Source: Arthrobacter sp. UKPF54-2
Lineage (GTDB): Bacteria; Actinomycetota; Actinomycetes; Actinomycetales; Micrococcaceae
Length of the DNA: 64,000 nt
NCBI RefSeq assembly: GCF_007858535.1
Contig: NZ_CP040174.1
Location: 1,984,001-2,048,000 of the forward strand
Reading direction: 5' to 3'
Positions within the stretch are counted from its first letter, which is position 1. Each line of letters opens with the position of its first letter. Positions 37,977-47,099 of this stretch are shown here, piece by piece. The position numbers and the translations under genes are program-made. The notes beneath the pieces were generated by a model that ran no database searches, was not told where the DNA came from, and saw only the letters and a list, made by a program, of their open reading frames with translations.

Positions 37977-38012
37977 AAGCCCTCGTTCCCCTTTGGGGGA
38001 GCGGGGGCTTTT
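37977..38012 (+). terminator. Intrinsic terminator after rpsQ
   Basis: AAGCCCTCGTTCCCC, loop TTTG, and GGGGAGCGGGGGCTTTT form a long stem with a short T run. It indicates that the S10 and spc clusters are separate transcripts in this organism. Confidence 0.85.
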
Positions 38013-38047
38013 GCGTTGCCGGCGGAGGGACCTCGCCACGATGTCAC

Positions 38048-38133
38048 GCAGGGCAGGCTTTGGCGGGCGTACGACGCCGGTGGCCCGGCTCCCGGGGGAG
38101 TGGGGCGGCCGGCGCGCCAAAGGGCTGCCCTGC
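38048..38133. repeat. Imperfect long-range inverted repeat between rpsQ and rplN
   Basis: GCAGGGCA (38048-38055) pairs with TGCCCTGC (38126-38133), and CTTTGGCG (38058-38065) with CGCCAAAG (38115-38122), with a small internal bulge. The loop is about 50 nt and very G/C rich. It is a second structure behind the rpsQ terminator, of unknown role. Confidence 0.6.
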
Positions 38134-38183
38134 ATGTCGGCGTCGTGTGTGGTATTGGCTGATTCTGGCTGAGTCCCAAAACG

Positions 38184-38192
38184 TGCTAAGAT
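38184..38192 (+). promoter_or_regulatory. Putative extended -10 promoter of the spc cluster
   Basis: TGCTAAGAT combines an extended TGN with hexamer TAAGAT (38187-38192). It lies about 237 nt upstream of rplN, after the rpsQ terminator. No good -35 box is visible, which is acceptable for extended -10 promoters. The leader between (38200-38428) contains CGTGCCA/TGGCACG words that could pair; no gene is seen in it. Confidence 0.5.
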
Positions 38193-38428
38193 TTTGAGTT
38201 TGTATGGCGCCTTTCGTGCGTCATCGTCAACCTCGTAAACAATCGTGCCACGGCATAGTGCCCCCTCGCGCCTCGCGCGCCCGGGAAGCAACTGTTTTTG
38301 GCACGGGCGTTTAGGCCTGGTCTGGCAAAATCCAGGCAGGTCAAGAGACACCCCGATCAACCGTTCCGCAAGGCTCATTCCGTAGCAAGATCACGGCCTG
38401 AGAACCGGCGCGACGCAAGGAGTAAATA

Positions 38429-38797
38429 GTGATTCAGCAGGAGTCGCGACTCAAGGTCGCCGACAACACGGGTGCTAAGGAAATCCTTACCATTCGCGTT
38501 CTCGGTGGATCTGGCCGTCGCTACGCAGGCATTGGCGACGTGATCGTCGCTACCGTCAAGGACGCAATTCCGGGCGGCAACGTAAAGAAGGGCGACGTCG
38601 TCAAGGCTGTCATCGTCCGTACCAAGAAGGAACGCCGCCGTGCGGATGGTTCCTACATCAAGTTTGACGAGAACGCAGCTGTGATCCTGAAGAACGACGG
38701 TGACCCCCGCGGTACCCGTATCTTCGGACCGGTTGGTCGTGAACTTCGCGACAAGAAGTTCATGAAGATCGTTTCTCTGGCTCCGGAGGTGCTCTAG
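38429..38797 (+). CDS. rplN: 50S ribosomal protein L14
   Basis: The 122-residue protein reads [20 protein letters not shown] and contains [20 protein letters not shown], the family signature. It forms an inter-subunit bridge and the docking site of silencing factor RsfS. GTG 38429 follows AAGGAGTAAATA. First gene of the spc cluster. Confidence 0.98.
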   Translation: MIQQESRLKVADNTGAKEILTIRVLGGSGRRYAGIGDVIVATVKDAIPGGNVKKGDVVKAVIVRTKKERRRADGSYIKFDENAAVILKNDGDPRGTRIFGPVGRELRDKKFMKIVSLAPEVL

Positions 38798-38800
38798 TCC

Positions 38801-39160
38801 ATGGCTAAGATCAAGAAGGGTGACCTTGTTCAGGTCATCACTGGCGCCAAGGCTGAGCGCGGCGGCGACCGTGGCAAGCAGGGCAAGGTTCTGCGCGTAT
38901 TCCCGGAGACCAACCGCGTGTTGGTCGAAGGCATTAACCGCGTAACCAAGCACACCAAGGTCGGTCAGTCGCAGCGCGGCACCAAGACCGGTGGCATCGA
39001 GGTCGTTGAGGCTTCAATCCACATCTCCAACGTGGCCCTGGTTGACCCCTCCACCAAGAAGCCCACCCGCGTCGGTTTCCGCACCGAGACCGTTGAGCGC
39101 GATGGCGTGAAGCGTGAAGTGCGTGTCCGCGTGGCCAAGAGCTCAGGGAAGGACATCTAA
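38801..39160 (+). CDS. rplX: 50S ribosomal protein L24
   Basis: The 119-residue protein starts [20 protein letters not shown] with a KOW motif ([20 protein letters not shown]). It is an assembly initiator near the tunnel exit. It begins 3 nt after rplN and its stop overlaps the rplE ATG (TAATG). Confidence 0.97.
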   Translation: MAKIKKGDLVQVITGAKAERGGDRGKQGKVLRVFPETNRVLVEGINRVTKHTKVGQSQRGTKTGGIEVVEASIHISNVALVDPSTKKPTRVGFRTETVERDGVKREVRVRVAKSSGKDI

Positions 39161-39741
39161 TGACTGAGACTCTCGAGACTCCGGCAAGCAAGATCGTTCC
39201 TCGTCTGAAGACCAAGTACGCGGATTCCATCAAGAGCGCGCTCGTTGAGGAATTCAAGTACGAGAACGTCAACCAGGTTCCCCGTCTGGTGAAGGTCGTT
39301 GTGAACATGGGTGTTGGAGATGCCGCCAAGGACTCCAAGCTGATCGACGGCGCTGTCCGCGATCTGACCCTGATCACCGGCCAGAAGCCGCAGGTAACCA
39401 AGGCCCGCAAGTCGATCGCACAGTTCAAGCTGCGCGAAGGCATGCCGATCGGTGCGCACGCAACTCTGCGTGGCGACCGTATGTGGGAATTCCTGGACCG
39501 TCTGGTCACGCTGGCACTGCCGCGTATCCGCGACTTCCGGGGCCTCAGCGGCAAGCAGTTCGACGGCAACGGCAACTACACCTTCGGTCTGACCGAGCAG
39601 GTTATGTTCCACGAGATCGACCAGGATTCCATTGACCGCGTTCGCGGTATGGACATCACCGTCGTGACCACTGCCAAGACCGACGACGAAGGCCGCGCGC
39701 TGCTCAAGGCGCTTGGCTTCCCGTTCAAGACCGAAGATTAA
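39160..39741 (+). CDS. rplE: 50S ribosomal protein L5
   Basis: The 193-residue protein contains the 5S rRNA-binding core ([40 protein letters not shown]) and C-terminal [20 protein letters not shown]. In most bacteria an S14 gene follows; here the next gene is rpsH, 80 nt further on. Confidence 0.98.
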   Translation: MTETLETPASKIVPRLKTKYADSIKSALVEEFKYENVNQVPRLVKVVVNMGVGDAAKDSKLIDGAVRDLTLITGQKPQVTKARKSIAQFKLREGMPIGAHATLRGDRMWEFLDRLVTLALPRIRDFRGLSGKQFDGNGNYTFGLTEQVMFHEIDQDSIDRVRGMDITVVTTAKTDDEGRALLKALGFPFKTED

Positions 39742-39821
39742 TCTAGCTACATAGAAGGTCCGGCTGGCTGGCTCTGATGCCAGGGCAGCGGAAACCGTTA
39801 TGAGGAAGGGCAAGAGCCCAC

Positions 39822-40220
39822 ATGACTATGACAGATCCTGTCGCAGATATGCTTACGCGTCTGCGCAATGCAAACTCGGCATACCACGATTCCGTGTCTA
39901 TGCCTTACAGCAAGCTCAAGGCACGCGTTGCTGACATCCTGAAGGCAGAAGGCTTCATCGCCTCCTGGAAGGAAGAAGACGCGGAGGTTGGCAAGAAGCT
40001 GACCCTCGAGCTCAAGTTCGGTCCGAACCGCGAGCGTTCCATCGCTGGCGTTCGTCGTATTTCCAAGCCGGGGCTGCGCGTTTACGCAAAGTCCACCAAC
40101 CTGCCGCACGTGCTCGGTGGCCTGGGTATCGCAATCCTGTCCACCTCTTCCGGCCTCCTGACTGACAAGCAGGCCGGCAAGAAGGGCGTGGGCGGCGAAG
40201 TCCTCGCTTACGTCTGGTAA
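39822..40220 (+). CDS. rpsH: 30S ribosomal protein S8
   Basis: The 132-residue protein reads [20 protein letters not shown] and ends in the S8 signature [20 protein letters not shown] then VLAYVW. It binds the 16S central domain and is the spc-operon regulator in E. coli. The 80-nt space upstream contains no gene. Confidence 0.98.
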   Translation: MTMTDPVADMLTRLRNANSAYHDSVSMPYSKLKARVADILKAEGFIASWKEEDAEVGKKLTLELKFGPNRERSIAGVRRISKPGLRVYAKSTNLPHVLGGLGIAILSTSSGLLTDKQAGKKGVGGEVLAYVW

Positions 40221-40238
40221 CGGGAAAGGAAGAGAATA

Positions 40239-40775
40239 ATGTCACGTATTGGACGTCTCCCCATCACCGTTCCTGCCGGCGTTGAGGTCAAGGTTGACGG
40301 CTCTGTCGTCAGCGTCAAGGGTTCCAAGGGCGAGCTGAGCCACACTGTGGCCAGCCCGATCGAGGTCACCCTGGAAGATGGCACCCTGACTGTCGCCCGC
40401 CCGAACGACGAGCGCGCCTCCCGTTCGCTGCACGGCCTGACCCGCACCCTGATCGCCAACATGATCCAGGGCGTTACCGCAGGCTACGAGAAGAAGCTTG
40501 AGATCGTCGGTACCGGTTACCGCGTCCAGGCCAAGGGTTCTGACCTGGAGTTCGCTCTGGGCTACAGCCACCCGGTCAACGTCTCGGCTCCGAACGGCAT
40601 CACCTTTGCAGTTGAGACCCCGACCAAGCTCTCTGTTTCAGGTATCTCCAAGCAGCAGGTCGGCGAGGTTGCTGCCAACATTCGCAAGCTGCGGAAGCCG
40701 GACCCCTACAAGGGCAAGGGCATCCGCTACGCCGGCGAAGTCATCCGCCGCAAGGTCGGAAAGGCTGGTAAGTAA
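40239..40775 (+). CDS. rplF: 50S ribosomal protein L6
   Basis: The 178-residue protein has the duplicated L6 fold and the signature [20 protein letters not shown] near the C-terminus. It lies by the sarcin-ricin loop. ATG 40239 follows GGGAAAGGAAGAGAATA. Confidence 0.98.
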   Translation: MSRIGRLPITVPAGVEVKVDGSVVSVKGSKGELSHTVASPIEVTLEDGTLTVARPNDERASRSLHGLTRTLIANMIQGVTAGYEKKLEIVGTGYRVQAKGSDLEFALGYSHPVNVSAPNGITFAVETPTKLSVSGISKQQVGEVAANIRKLRKPDPYKGKGIRYAGEVIRRKVGKAGK

Positions 40776-40777
40776 CC

Positions 40778-41161
40778 ATGGCCATCGCAATTAACAAGAA
40801 GCGTACGAACAAGAGCAAGTCTGCCCAGCGCAGCCGCCGCCAGCTTCGTATCCGCAAGCGCATCTCCGGTACGGCTGTACGTCCTCGCCTGGTCGTCAAC
40901 CGTTCCGCCCGCCACGTATTCGTCCAGGTTGTCGATGACACCAAGGGCCTGACCGTAGCGAGCGCCTCCACGCTGGAAGCCGACCTTCGTGCATTCGACG
41001 GTGACAAGACCGCCAAGGCCAAGCGCGTTGGCGAGCTCGTCGCCGAGCGTGCCAAGGCTGCCGGTATCGAAGCTGTTGTCTTCGACCGCGGTGGTAACAA
41101 GTACCACGGCCGGATCGCCGCCGTCGCTGACGGCGCACGTGAAGGTGGGCTGGCACTGTGA
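40778..41161 (+). CDS. rplR: 50S ribosomal protein L18
   Basis: The 127-residue protein has a very basic N-terminus ([20 protein letters not shown]) and the 5S rRNA-binding core ending [20 protein letters not shown]. It starts 2 nt after rplF, and its stop overlaps the rpsE GTG by 4 nt. Confidence 0.98.
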   Translation: MAIAINKKRTNKSKSAQRSRRQLRIRKRISGTAVRPRLVVNRSARHVFVQVVDDTKGLTVASASTLEADLRAFDGDKTAKAKRVGELVAERAKAAGIEAVVFDRGGNKYHGRIAAVADGAREGGLAL

Positions 41162-41868
41162 CCGAAAATAACGAAAAGGACATTCAGGTGACTGAAGCTG
41201 TAGCTGCTCCGGCAACTGAGACCGCTGCGCCTGCTACCACTGACGACCGCCGTGGTGGCGCGCGTCGTGGCGAGCGTGGCGACCGCGGCCAGGGCCGTGG
41301 CGACCGTGGCGGCCGTGGTGGCCGCGACGGCGGCCGCGAAGCCGAGAAGAGCCAGTTCGTAGAGCGCGTCGTAACCATCAACCGTGTTTCCAAGGTCGTC
41401 AAGGGTGGTCGTCGCTTCAGCTTCACCGCCCTCGTCGTCGTGGGTGACGGCAACGGTATGGTCGGCGTCGGCTACGGCAAGGCTAAGGAAGTTCCCGCCG
41501 CCATCGCGAAGGGCGTTGAAGAGGCCAAGAAGTCCTTCTTCCGCGTTCCCCGCATCGGCAGCACCATCCCGCACCGTGTTCAGGGTGAAGCCGCCGCAGG
41601 CGTCGTTATGCTGCGTCCGGCTTCCGCCGGTACCGGTGTAATCGCCGGTGGTCCGGTCCGTGCAGTACTGGAGTGCGTGGGCATCCACGACATCCTCTCC
41701 AAGTCGCTCGGTTCCTCGAACGCCATCAACATCGTTCACGCGACCGTTGATGCGCTGAAGCGCCTCGAAGAGCCGGCAGCAGTGGCAGCACGCCGCGGCC
41801 TGCCCCTCGACGAGATCGCTCCGCCGGCAATGGTGAAGGCGCTCCTGAACCAGAAGGCAGGTGTCTGA
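41158..41868 (+). CDS. rpsE: 30S ribosomal protein S5 with RGG-rich N-terminal extension
   Basis: The 236-residue protein has an S5 core of about 170 residues from [20 protein letters not shown]. An extra ~65 residues precede it: first Ala/Thr/Glu-rich, then Arg/Gly/Asp-rich ([20 protein letters not shown]). The core has the fidelity region ([19 protein letters not shown]) intact. The Arg/Gly tract resembles RNA-binding RGG tails. GTG 41158 overlaps the rplR stop; a downstream start at the core is not supported by an obvious ribosome site. Confidence 0.96.
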   Translation: MTENNEKDIQVTEAVAAPATETAAPATTDDRRGGARRGERGDRGQGRGDRGGRGGRDGGREAEKSQFVERVVTINRVSKVVKGGRRFSFTALVVVGDGNGMVGVGYGKAKEVPAAIAKGVEEAKKSFFRVPRIGSTIPHRVQGEAAAGVVMLRPASAGTGVIAGGPVRAVLECVGIHDILSKSLGSSNAINIVHATVDALKRLEEPAAVAARRGLPLDEIAPPAMVKALLNQKAGV

Positions 41869-41871
41869 GTC

Positions 41872-42078
41872 ATGGCTAAGAACCTGATCCCCTCCGACGC
41901 TCAGTTGGAGATCACTCAGATCAAGTCCGCCATTGGCGGCAAGCAGAACCAGCGCGACACCCTGCGGTCCCTCGGCCTGAAGCGGATCGGACACACCGTT
42001 GTCCGCACCGCCGACGCCGTGACCGTTGGAATGCTCAACACGGTTCCGCACCTGGTAAAGGTAGAGGAGGCGAAGTAA
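41872..42078 (+). CDS. rpmD: 50S ribosomal protein L30
   Basis: The 68-residue protein matches L30 ([20 protein letters not shown] then [14 protein letters not shown]). It begins 3 nt after rpsE and abuts rplO. Normal length. Confidence 0.97.
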   Translation: MAKNLIPSDAQLEITQIKSAIGGKQNQRDTLRSLGLKRIGHTVVRTADAVTVGMLNTVPHLVKVEEAK

Positions 42079-42573
42079 ATGGCAGAGAAGAACACCGCCG
42101 AGAAGGCACAGGGCGCCGCTGCTGAGAAGCAGAACGCACTGAAGGTTCACCACCTGCGTCCCGCCCCGGGTGCCAAGACCGCCAAGACCCGCGTTGGTCG
42201 TGGTGAAGGCTCCAAGGGTAAGACCGCTGGTCGCGGTACCAAGGGTACGAAGGCCCGCTACCAGATCAAGGCTGGCTTTGCCGGCGGCCAGCTGCCGCTG
42301 CACATGCGCCTGCCGAAGCTGCGCGGCTTCAAGAACCCGTTCCGGGTTGAGTTCCAGGTTGTGAACCTGGACAAGCTCAACGAGCTGTTCCCGGAAGGTG
42401 GCGACGTCACCGTGGAGAACCTGGTCGCAAAGGGTGCCGTTCGCAAGAACCAGCCCGTCAAGGTGCTGGGCACCGGCGACATCACCGTCAAGGTGAATGT
42501 CACTGCCCACGCATTCTCGGCCAGCGCCGCAGAAAAGATTGAGGCAGCAGGCGGCAGCACCACCGCCCTCTAA
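42079..42573 (+). CDS. rplO: 50S ribosomal protein L15
   Basis: The 164-residue protein has a short Lys/Ala/Glu N-terminal tail (~18 residues), then the L15 core [20 protein letters not shown] with the Gly-rich [20 protein letters not shown] loop. It is the last ribosomal gene of the spc cluster; a terminator follows and secY has its own promoter candidate. Confidence 0.97.
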   Translation: MAEKNTAEKAQGAAAEKQNALKVHHLRPAPGAKTAKTRVGRGEGSKGKTAGRGTKGTKARYQIKAGFAGGQLPLHMRLPKLRGFKNPFRVEFQVVNLDKLNELFPEGGDVTVENLVAKGAVRKNQPVKVLGTGDITVKVNVTAHAFSASAAEKIEAAGGSTTAL

Positions 42574-42602
42574 GGAGGCGGCGGGGCTCCAGCCCGTTGT
42601 TC

Positions 42603-42648
42603 AAACTCCCGGTACCGGGGCTCACGCCCTTGGTACCGGGAGTTTTTT
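42603..42648 (+). terminator. Intrinsic terminator after rplO
   Basis: AAACTCCCGGTACC (42603-42616) pairs with GGTACCGGGAGTTTTTT. The stem is followed by six T. It separates rplO from secY, which many bacteria keep in one transcript. Confidence 0.9.
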
Positions 42649-42668
42649 CATTTTCCGGGCCCTGCCGA

Positions 42669-42699
42669 TTGTCCGCGGGACGCATCCACCCGTTAGACT
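42669..42699 (+). promoter_or_regulatory. Putative secY-adk-map promoter
   Basis: TAGACT (42694-42699) lies 60 nt upstream of the secY TTG, with TTGTCC (42669-42674) 19 nt before it. It follows the rplO terminator, so a new promoter is needed here. A second TTGACC/TAATAC pair nearer the gene would start transcription inside the ribosome site and is less likely. Confidence 0.5.
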
Positions 42700-42758
42700 C
42701 GGTTGTTGGGTTTATTTGACCTATCTCACACGACTTTACTTAATACTCAGGAGGACGC

Positions 42759-44069
42759 TTGCTTAGCGCATTTGGCCGGGCCTTTCGCACGCCTGATCTG
42801 CGACGCAAGTTGTTGTTCACGCTGGGAATCATCACAATCTTCCGCTTGGGTGCCTTCATCCCCTCGCCTGGTGTGAACTACCAGAATGTCCAGCAATGCT
42901 TGCAGAACGGTCAGACCTCGGGCGGGATCTACCAGCTCGTCAACCTGTTCAGCGGCGGTGCATTGCTGCAGGTCTCGATCTTCGCGCTCGGGATCATGCC
43001 GTACATCACGGCCAGCATCATCGTCCAGCTGCTCCGCGTGGTCATTCCCCGGTTCCAGCAGCTCTACGAAGAGGGCGCCTCGGGCCAGTCCAAGCTGACC
43101 CAGTACACCCGCTACCTGACGATCGCCCTGGGCCTGCTGAACGCCACCACGCTGGTGTCGCTGGCCCGCTCCGGCCAGCTGCTGCCCAACTGCCAGCTGC
43201 CCATCATCCCGGACGCGAGCATCATCACCACCATCCTGATCATCATCACGCTGACGGCCGGCACCGGCCTCATCATGTGGATGGGCGAGCTCGTGACCGA
43301 GAAGGGCGTCGGTAACGGCATGTCCCTGCTGATCTTCACCTCGATCGCCGCCGGCTTCCCGACGTCCCTCGGCGCCATCTGGACCTCCCAGGGCCCGGGC
43401 ACCTTCTTTATGGTCCTGGCCATCGGCCTGCTCACCGTGGCACTGGTCGTCTTCGTGGAGCAGTCCCAGCGCCGCATCCCGGTGCAGTACGCCAAGCGCA
43501 TGATCGGCCGCCGCACCGTGGGCGGCACCAGCACCTACATCCCCATCAAGGTGAACATGGCCGGCGTCGTGCCCGTCATCTTTGCGTCCTCGATGCTGTA
43601 CCTGCCGGGCCTGATCTCTCAGTTCAACCAGCCCAAGCCAGGTGAGCCCATCGCGCCGTGGGTTGAGTGGATCAACAACAACCTGACCCGCGGTGACCAC
43701 CCCATCTACATGGCCCTCTACTTCGCCATGATTGTGTTCTTCACTTACTTCTATGTTGCGATCACTTTCAACCCTGAGGAAGTTTCTGACAACATGAAGA
43801 AGTACGGCGGCTTCATTCCGGGTATCCGTGCCGGCAAGCCGACCGCGGATTACCTGCAGTATGTGCTTTCCAGGATCACCCTGCCAGGCGCGATCTACCT
43901 GGGCCTCGTGGCCCTGATCCCGCTGATTGCCTTGGTCTTGATCAATGCCAACCAGAACTTCCCGTTCGGCGGCACCTCGATCCTGATCATGGTGGGCGTA
44001 GGTTTGGAGACCGTCAAGCAGATTGATGCGCAGCTACAGCAGCGTCACTACGAAGGGCTTTTGCGATGA
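42759..44069 (+). CDS. secY: Preprotein translocase subunit SecY
   Basis: The 436-residue channel protein has ten hydrophobic segments. The first is around residues 18-33, the plug region follows, and SecY signatures include GIMPYITASIIVQLL and the C-terminal IDAQLQQRHYEGLLR. The TTG start at 42759 follows AGGAGGACGC; no ATG fits. It forms the SecYEG pore with SecE (6401). Its stop overlaps the adk ATG by 4 nt. Confidence 0.97.
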   Translation: MLSAFGRAFRTPDLRRKLLFTLGIITIFRLGAFIPSPGVNYQNVQQCLQNGQTSGGIYQLVNLFSGGALLQVSIFALGIMPYITASIIVQLLRVVIPRFQQLYEEGASGQSKLTQYTRYLTIALGLLNATTLVSLARSGQLLPNCQLPIIPDASIITTILIIITLTAGTGLIMWMGELVTEKGVGNGMSLLIFTSIAAGFPTSLGAIWTSQGPGTFFMVLAIGLLTVALVVFVEQSQRRIPVQYAKRMIGRRTVGGTSTYIPIKVNMAGVVPVIFASSMLYLPGLISQFNQPKPGEPIAPWVEWINNNLTRGDHPIYMALYFAMIVFFTYFYVAITFNPEEVSDNMKKYGGFIPGIRAGKPTADYLQYVLSRITLPGAIYLGLVALIPLIALVLINANQNFPFGGTSILIMVGVGLETVKQIDAQLQQRHYEGLLR

Positions 44070-44644
44070 CGAGAATGTTGATTATCGGACCTCCCGGTTC
44101 CGGCAAGGGGACGCAGGCGGAACGCATTTCGGAGCGCCTCGGCGTCGTGGCGATCTCCACCGGCGACATCTTCCGTGCCAACGTCAAGGGGGAGACGCCG
44201 CTCGGCATCGAAGCCAAGAAGTACATGGACGCGGGCGACTTCGTTCCGGACAGCGTCACCAACAAGATGGTCCGTGATCGTCTCACCGAGGACGACGTCG
44301 AAGCGGGCTTCCTGCTCGACGGCTACCCGCGGACCACCGCCCAGGTCGACTACCTCGACGCGATCCTCGCGGACGGCGAGCAGAAGCTCGACGTCGTCCT
44401 GCAGCTCACCGCCGACGACGAGGAACTCGTCAAGCGCCTGCTGGGACGCGCCAAGGACACCGGCCGCAGCGATGACAACGAAGCCGTCATCCGGCACCGG
44501 CTGGACCTCTACCACGGCCAGACGGAGGCCGTGGTCGCCAAGTATGCCGAGCGCGGCATCCTCACCCAAGTGGATGGCATCGGCGGCATCGACGAGGTCA
44601 CCGACCGCGTTATGCAGGCCATCAAGGCGGCCCAGTCCGCCTGA
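44066..44644 (+). CDS. adk: Adenylate kinase (short type)
   Basis: The 192-residue enzyme has the P-loop GPPGSGKGTQAERISERLG at residues 8-26, the AMP-binding region STGDIFRA and GYPRTTAQVDYLD. The LID between GRAKDTGRSDDNEAVIRHRL lacks the long zinc-finger domain, so it is the short form typical of actinobacteria. It interconverts ATP + AMP and 2 ADP. Coupled to secY through overlapping stop and start. Confidence 0.97.
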   Translation: MTRMLIIGPPGSGKGTQAERISERLGVVAISTGDIFRANVKGETPLGIEAKKYMDAGDFVPDSVTNKMVRDRLTEDDVEAGFLLDGYPRTTAQVDYLDAILADGEQKLDVVLQLTADDEELVKRLLGRAKDTGRSDDNEAVIRHRLDLYHGQTEAVVAKYAERGILTQVDGIGGIDEVTDRVMQAIKAAQSA

Positions 44645-44663
44645 TCCGGGCCCGTAAAACCGT

Positions 44664-44697
44664 TGAGGCTCCTCCCGCAGTGCCGGGAGGAGCCTCA
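44664..44697 (+). terminator. Hairpin between adk and map
   Basis: TGAGGCTCCTCCCG pairs with CGGGAGGAGCCTCA, giving a perfect stem. No T-tract follows, so it may attenuate or process the message rather than end it. Confidence 0.6.
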
Positions 44698-44753
44698 GGC
44701 ATTTCTCCGCGCAGCCCCCCGGGCCGGCCGGAAACACCGAAAGGACGCTGAGG

Positions 44754-45581
44754 ATGGCATTCGGCCAGACCCGCATTGAATACAAGACCAACGCCCAGAT
44801 GCGGACCATGCAGGAGGCCGGCCTGGTACTCAGCCACGCCCTGGACGCCGCCGTCGCCGCTGCCGTCCCCGGTGTGAGCACCCGCGACCTCGACGCCGTG
44901 TTCGCCGGCGTGCTGCAGGAGGCCGGGGCGAAGTCCAACTTCCTTGGCTATCACGGCTTCCCGGCCACCATCTGTACCTCCGTGAACGAGGAAGTGGTGC
45001 ACGGTATCCCGGGCGACCGCGTCCTGCAGGACGGGGACATCATCTCGATCGACGGCGGTGCGATCGTGGACGGCTGGCACTCGGACTCGGCCCGCACGGT
45101 CATCGTCGGCACGGCCGACCCGGAGGACCAGCGGCTCTCCGACGTCACCGAGGCGGCCATGTGGCACGGCATCGCGGCGCTGGCCACCGGAAAGTTCATC
45201 GGCGACATCGGCAACGCCGTGGACGATTACGTCTCCTCCGTCCCCGGTAAGCCCCTGGGCATCCTGGAGGACTACGTGGGCCACGGGATCGGCTCGGAGA
45301 TGCACATGGCACCGGACGTGCTGAACTACCGCACCGGCCACCGCGGGGCCAAGATCCGTCCCGGGCTGTGCCTGGCCATCGAACCGATGCTGGTCCGCGG
45401 GAGCATCGACACAGCCGTCCTCGACGACGACTGGACGGTCGTCACCACCGACGGCAAACGCTCCTGCCAGTGGGAGCACTCCGTTGCGGTCCACGAGAAG
45501 GGCATCTGGGTGCTCTCCGCCCCCGACGGGGGAGCCGCGAAGCTGGCGCCGCTCGGCGTCGTGCCTGTCCCGATTCCCTAA
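44754..45581 (+). CDS. map: Methionine aminopeptidase, type I
   Basis: The 275-residue enzyme has the pita-bread fold metal ligands: Asp100 and Asp111 in ISIDGGAIVDGWHSDSAR, His in GHGIGSEMHM, Glu in AIEPMLVRG and Glu in CQWEHSVAVHE. His83 in VVHGIP is the substrate-contacting residue. It removes the initiator methionine from nascent proteins. Last gene of the secY-adk-map group. ATG 44754 follows AAAGGACGCTGAGG. Confidence 0.96.
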   Translation: MAFGQTRIEYKTNAQMRTMQEAGLVLSHALDAAVAAAVPGVSTRDLDAVFAGVLQEAGAKSNFLGYHGFPATICTSVNEEVVHGIPGDRVLQDGDIISIDGGAIVDGWHSDSARTVIVGTADPEDQRLSDVTEAAMWHGIAALATGKFIGDIGNAVDDYVSSVPGKPLGILEDYVGHGIGSEMHMAPDVLNYRTGHRGAKIRPGLCLAIEPMLVRGSIDTAVLDDDWTVVTTDGKRSCQWEHSVAVHEKGIWVLSAPDGGAAKLAPLGVVPVPIP

Positions 45582-45587
45582 GTCCCC

Positions 45588-45663
45588 TTAAAGCCAAGTA
45601 GCTCGCATTTGTTGTCGTTCCGAGCGTTCGAAACGACAACAAATGCGAGCTACGTTGGCTTAA
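45588..45663. repeat. Very long palindrome (about 30-nt arms) between converging genes
   Basis: The left arm (45588-45619) and right arm (45632-45663) are reverse complements over about 30 nt: the core GTAGCTCGCATTTGTTGTCG matches perfectly and the flanking AAGCCAA/TTGGCTT also pairs with a small shift. The loop is about 12 nt. The element separates rightward map from the leftward transporter genes. Confidence 0.85.
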
Positions 45664-45666
45664 GGC

Positions 45667-47013
45667 CTAGCTCTTCAGCTTGGGCTTCACGTCCTTGGTG
45701 TAGATGCCTTCGAGGGTCGTCTTGAGTTCGGTCATGGTGGCCTTGACGTCGCCCTGCTGGGTGAGGATCTTCGCGGCAGCCTTGGCCATTTCCTGGTCGG
45801 CGCCGGGCAGGAACACGCGGGCGTTGTCCTGGACGTGGGTGACGGCGAGCTGGTCCATGGCGGTCTTGATCTGCGGCGTCTTGGCCAGCACTGCCCCCAT
45901 GTCAGCCGACGTGCGCGTCGGCATGTAGCCGGTGGCTGCCGAGAACGCCGCCGTGTTCTCCGGCTCCGTCATGAACTTCAGGAAGGTCGCAGCCGCGAGC
46001 TGGACTTCCTTGCTCACCCCGCTGGGGATGCCGAGCCCGGCGCCGCCGGTGGGGCAGACGCCGGTGTCGTTCTTGGGGCCGCCCGGCAGGAAGCCGACGC
46101 CCACGTTGAACTTCGCAGACTTCAGCACCCCGAGCAGGTCGCCGGTGGACGAGATCGTGGCGGAGGCAATGCCCGCGGCAAAGTCGTCCGCGGCGTTCTT
46201 GGAGGAGACGCCCGCCCACTTGTCCTTGTAGACGGAATCCTGGGCCCACTGCAGCGCCGCCACGGATTCGGCCGAGTCGCAGTTGATGTCCCAGCCGTTG
46301 GACCAGCTGCCGCCCCAGCCCCACAGGTTGTTCTGCAGCGTCCAGCCGGCGTATCCGGCCAAGGCCGGGTACATGTACGCGTAGCTCGCGCCGGAAGCGG
46401 CTTTGAGCTTGGGAGCCCACTCGCCGAATTCCTGCCAGGTCTTCGGTGCCCGGTCCGGCAGGCCGGCGGCCTTGAAGTGGTCCTTGTTGTAGTAGAAGAG
46501 CGGCGTGGAGCGCCCGTAGGGGAGGGCCCACTGCTTGTCGGCGTACTTGTAGTCGGCCACGAGGGACTTCTGGAAATCGTCGATCTTGAAGTCCAGCTGC
46601 TTGATCAGCCCGTCCAGCGGGATGATGTTGCCGTTGGTGTAGTACCGGAACCACCAGACGTCCGAGAGCACTACCAGGCCTGGGAGTGCGGACTTGGCAG
46701 CCTGCGAGGTCTGGAACTTCTGCGCGATTTCCTCGTAGTTGGCGCCAGCGGTCACCAGGTTGACCTTGATGTCCGGGTACTTCGCCTGGAACTTGTCGAT
46801 GATGGCCTTTTCCACGTCCTGGGACTTGCCCGGGTGGCTGGTCCAGAAGTCGAACGAACCGGCCGGCTTCACGCCGTTGAAGTCGATGTCGGACGCGCCG
46901 CTGGTGGCGCTACCGCCGCCGGTGGACGGTCCGCCGCAGGCAGCCAGCGCTGCTGCGCCGGCGCTGGCGCTGGCCAGTCCAAGGAAGTTTCTGCGGTCAA
47001 GGTTCATGGCCAT
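45667..47013 (-). CDS. ABC transporter substrate-binding lipoprotein (carbohydrate/UgpB family)
   Basis: The 448-residue protein starts at ATG 47013, after GAGAGGACCCACT. Its signal has a twin Arg (LDRRNFLGLASASAG) and a lipobox LAAC, so it is probably a Tat-exported lipoprotein. The mature region is a class I sugar-binding fold (FDFWTSHPGKSQDVEKAIID, WFRYYTNGNIIPLDGLIK, TPLFYYNKDHFKAAGL), closest by eye to UgpB-type binders of glycerol-phosphate or oligosaccharides. The ligand cannot be read. It lies downstream of the two permease genes. Confidence 0.9.
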   Translation of the reverse strand: MAMNLDRRNFLGLASASAGAAALAACGGPSTGGGSATSGASDIDFNGVKPAGSFDFWTSHPGKSQDVEKAIIDKFQAKYPDIKVNLVTAGANYEEIAQKFQTSQAAKSALPGLVVLSDVWWFRYYTNGNIIPLDGLIKQLDFKIDDFQKSLVADYKYADKQWALPYGRSTPLFYYNKDHFKAAGLPDRAPKTWQEFGEWAPKLKAASGASYAYMYPALAGYAGWTLQNNLWGWGGSWSNGWDINCDSAESVAALQWAQDSVYKDKWAGVSSKNAADDFAAGIASATISSTGDLLGVLKSAKFNVGVGFLPGGPKNDTGVCPTGGAGLGIPSGVSKEVQLAAATFLKFMTEPENTAAFSAATGYMPTRTSADMGAVLAKTPQIKTAMDQLAVTHVQDNARVFLPGADQEMAKAAAKILTQQGDVKATMTELKTTLEGIYTKDVKPKLKS

Positions 47014-47099
47014 AGTGGGTCCTCTCAAAAGAAGTTTTGACTCGGTTAGATGCAGTGATGGAGACGGGGTGGAGAAAATGGGTTTGGCGCTGTCAGGCG

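Noticed and set aside
42715..42746. TTGACC/TAATAC pair as secY promoter
   Set aside because: The spacer is 19 nt and transcription would begin inside the AGGAGGA ribosome site of secY, which needs that site because its start is TTG.
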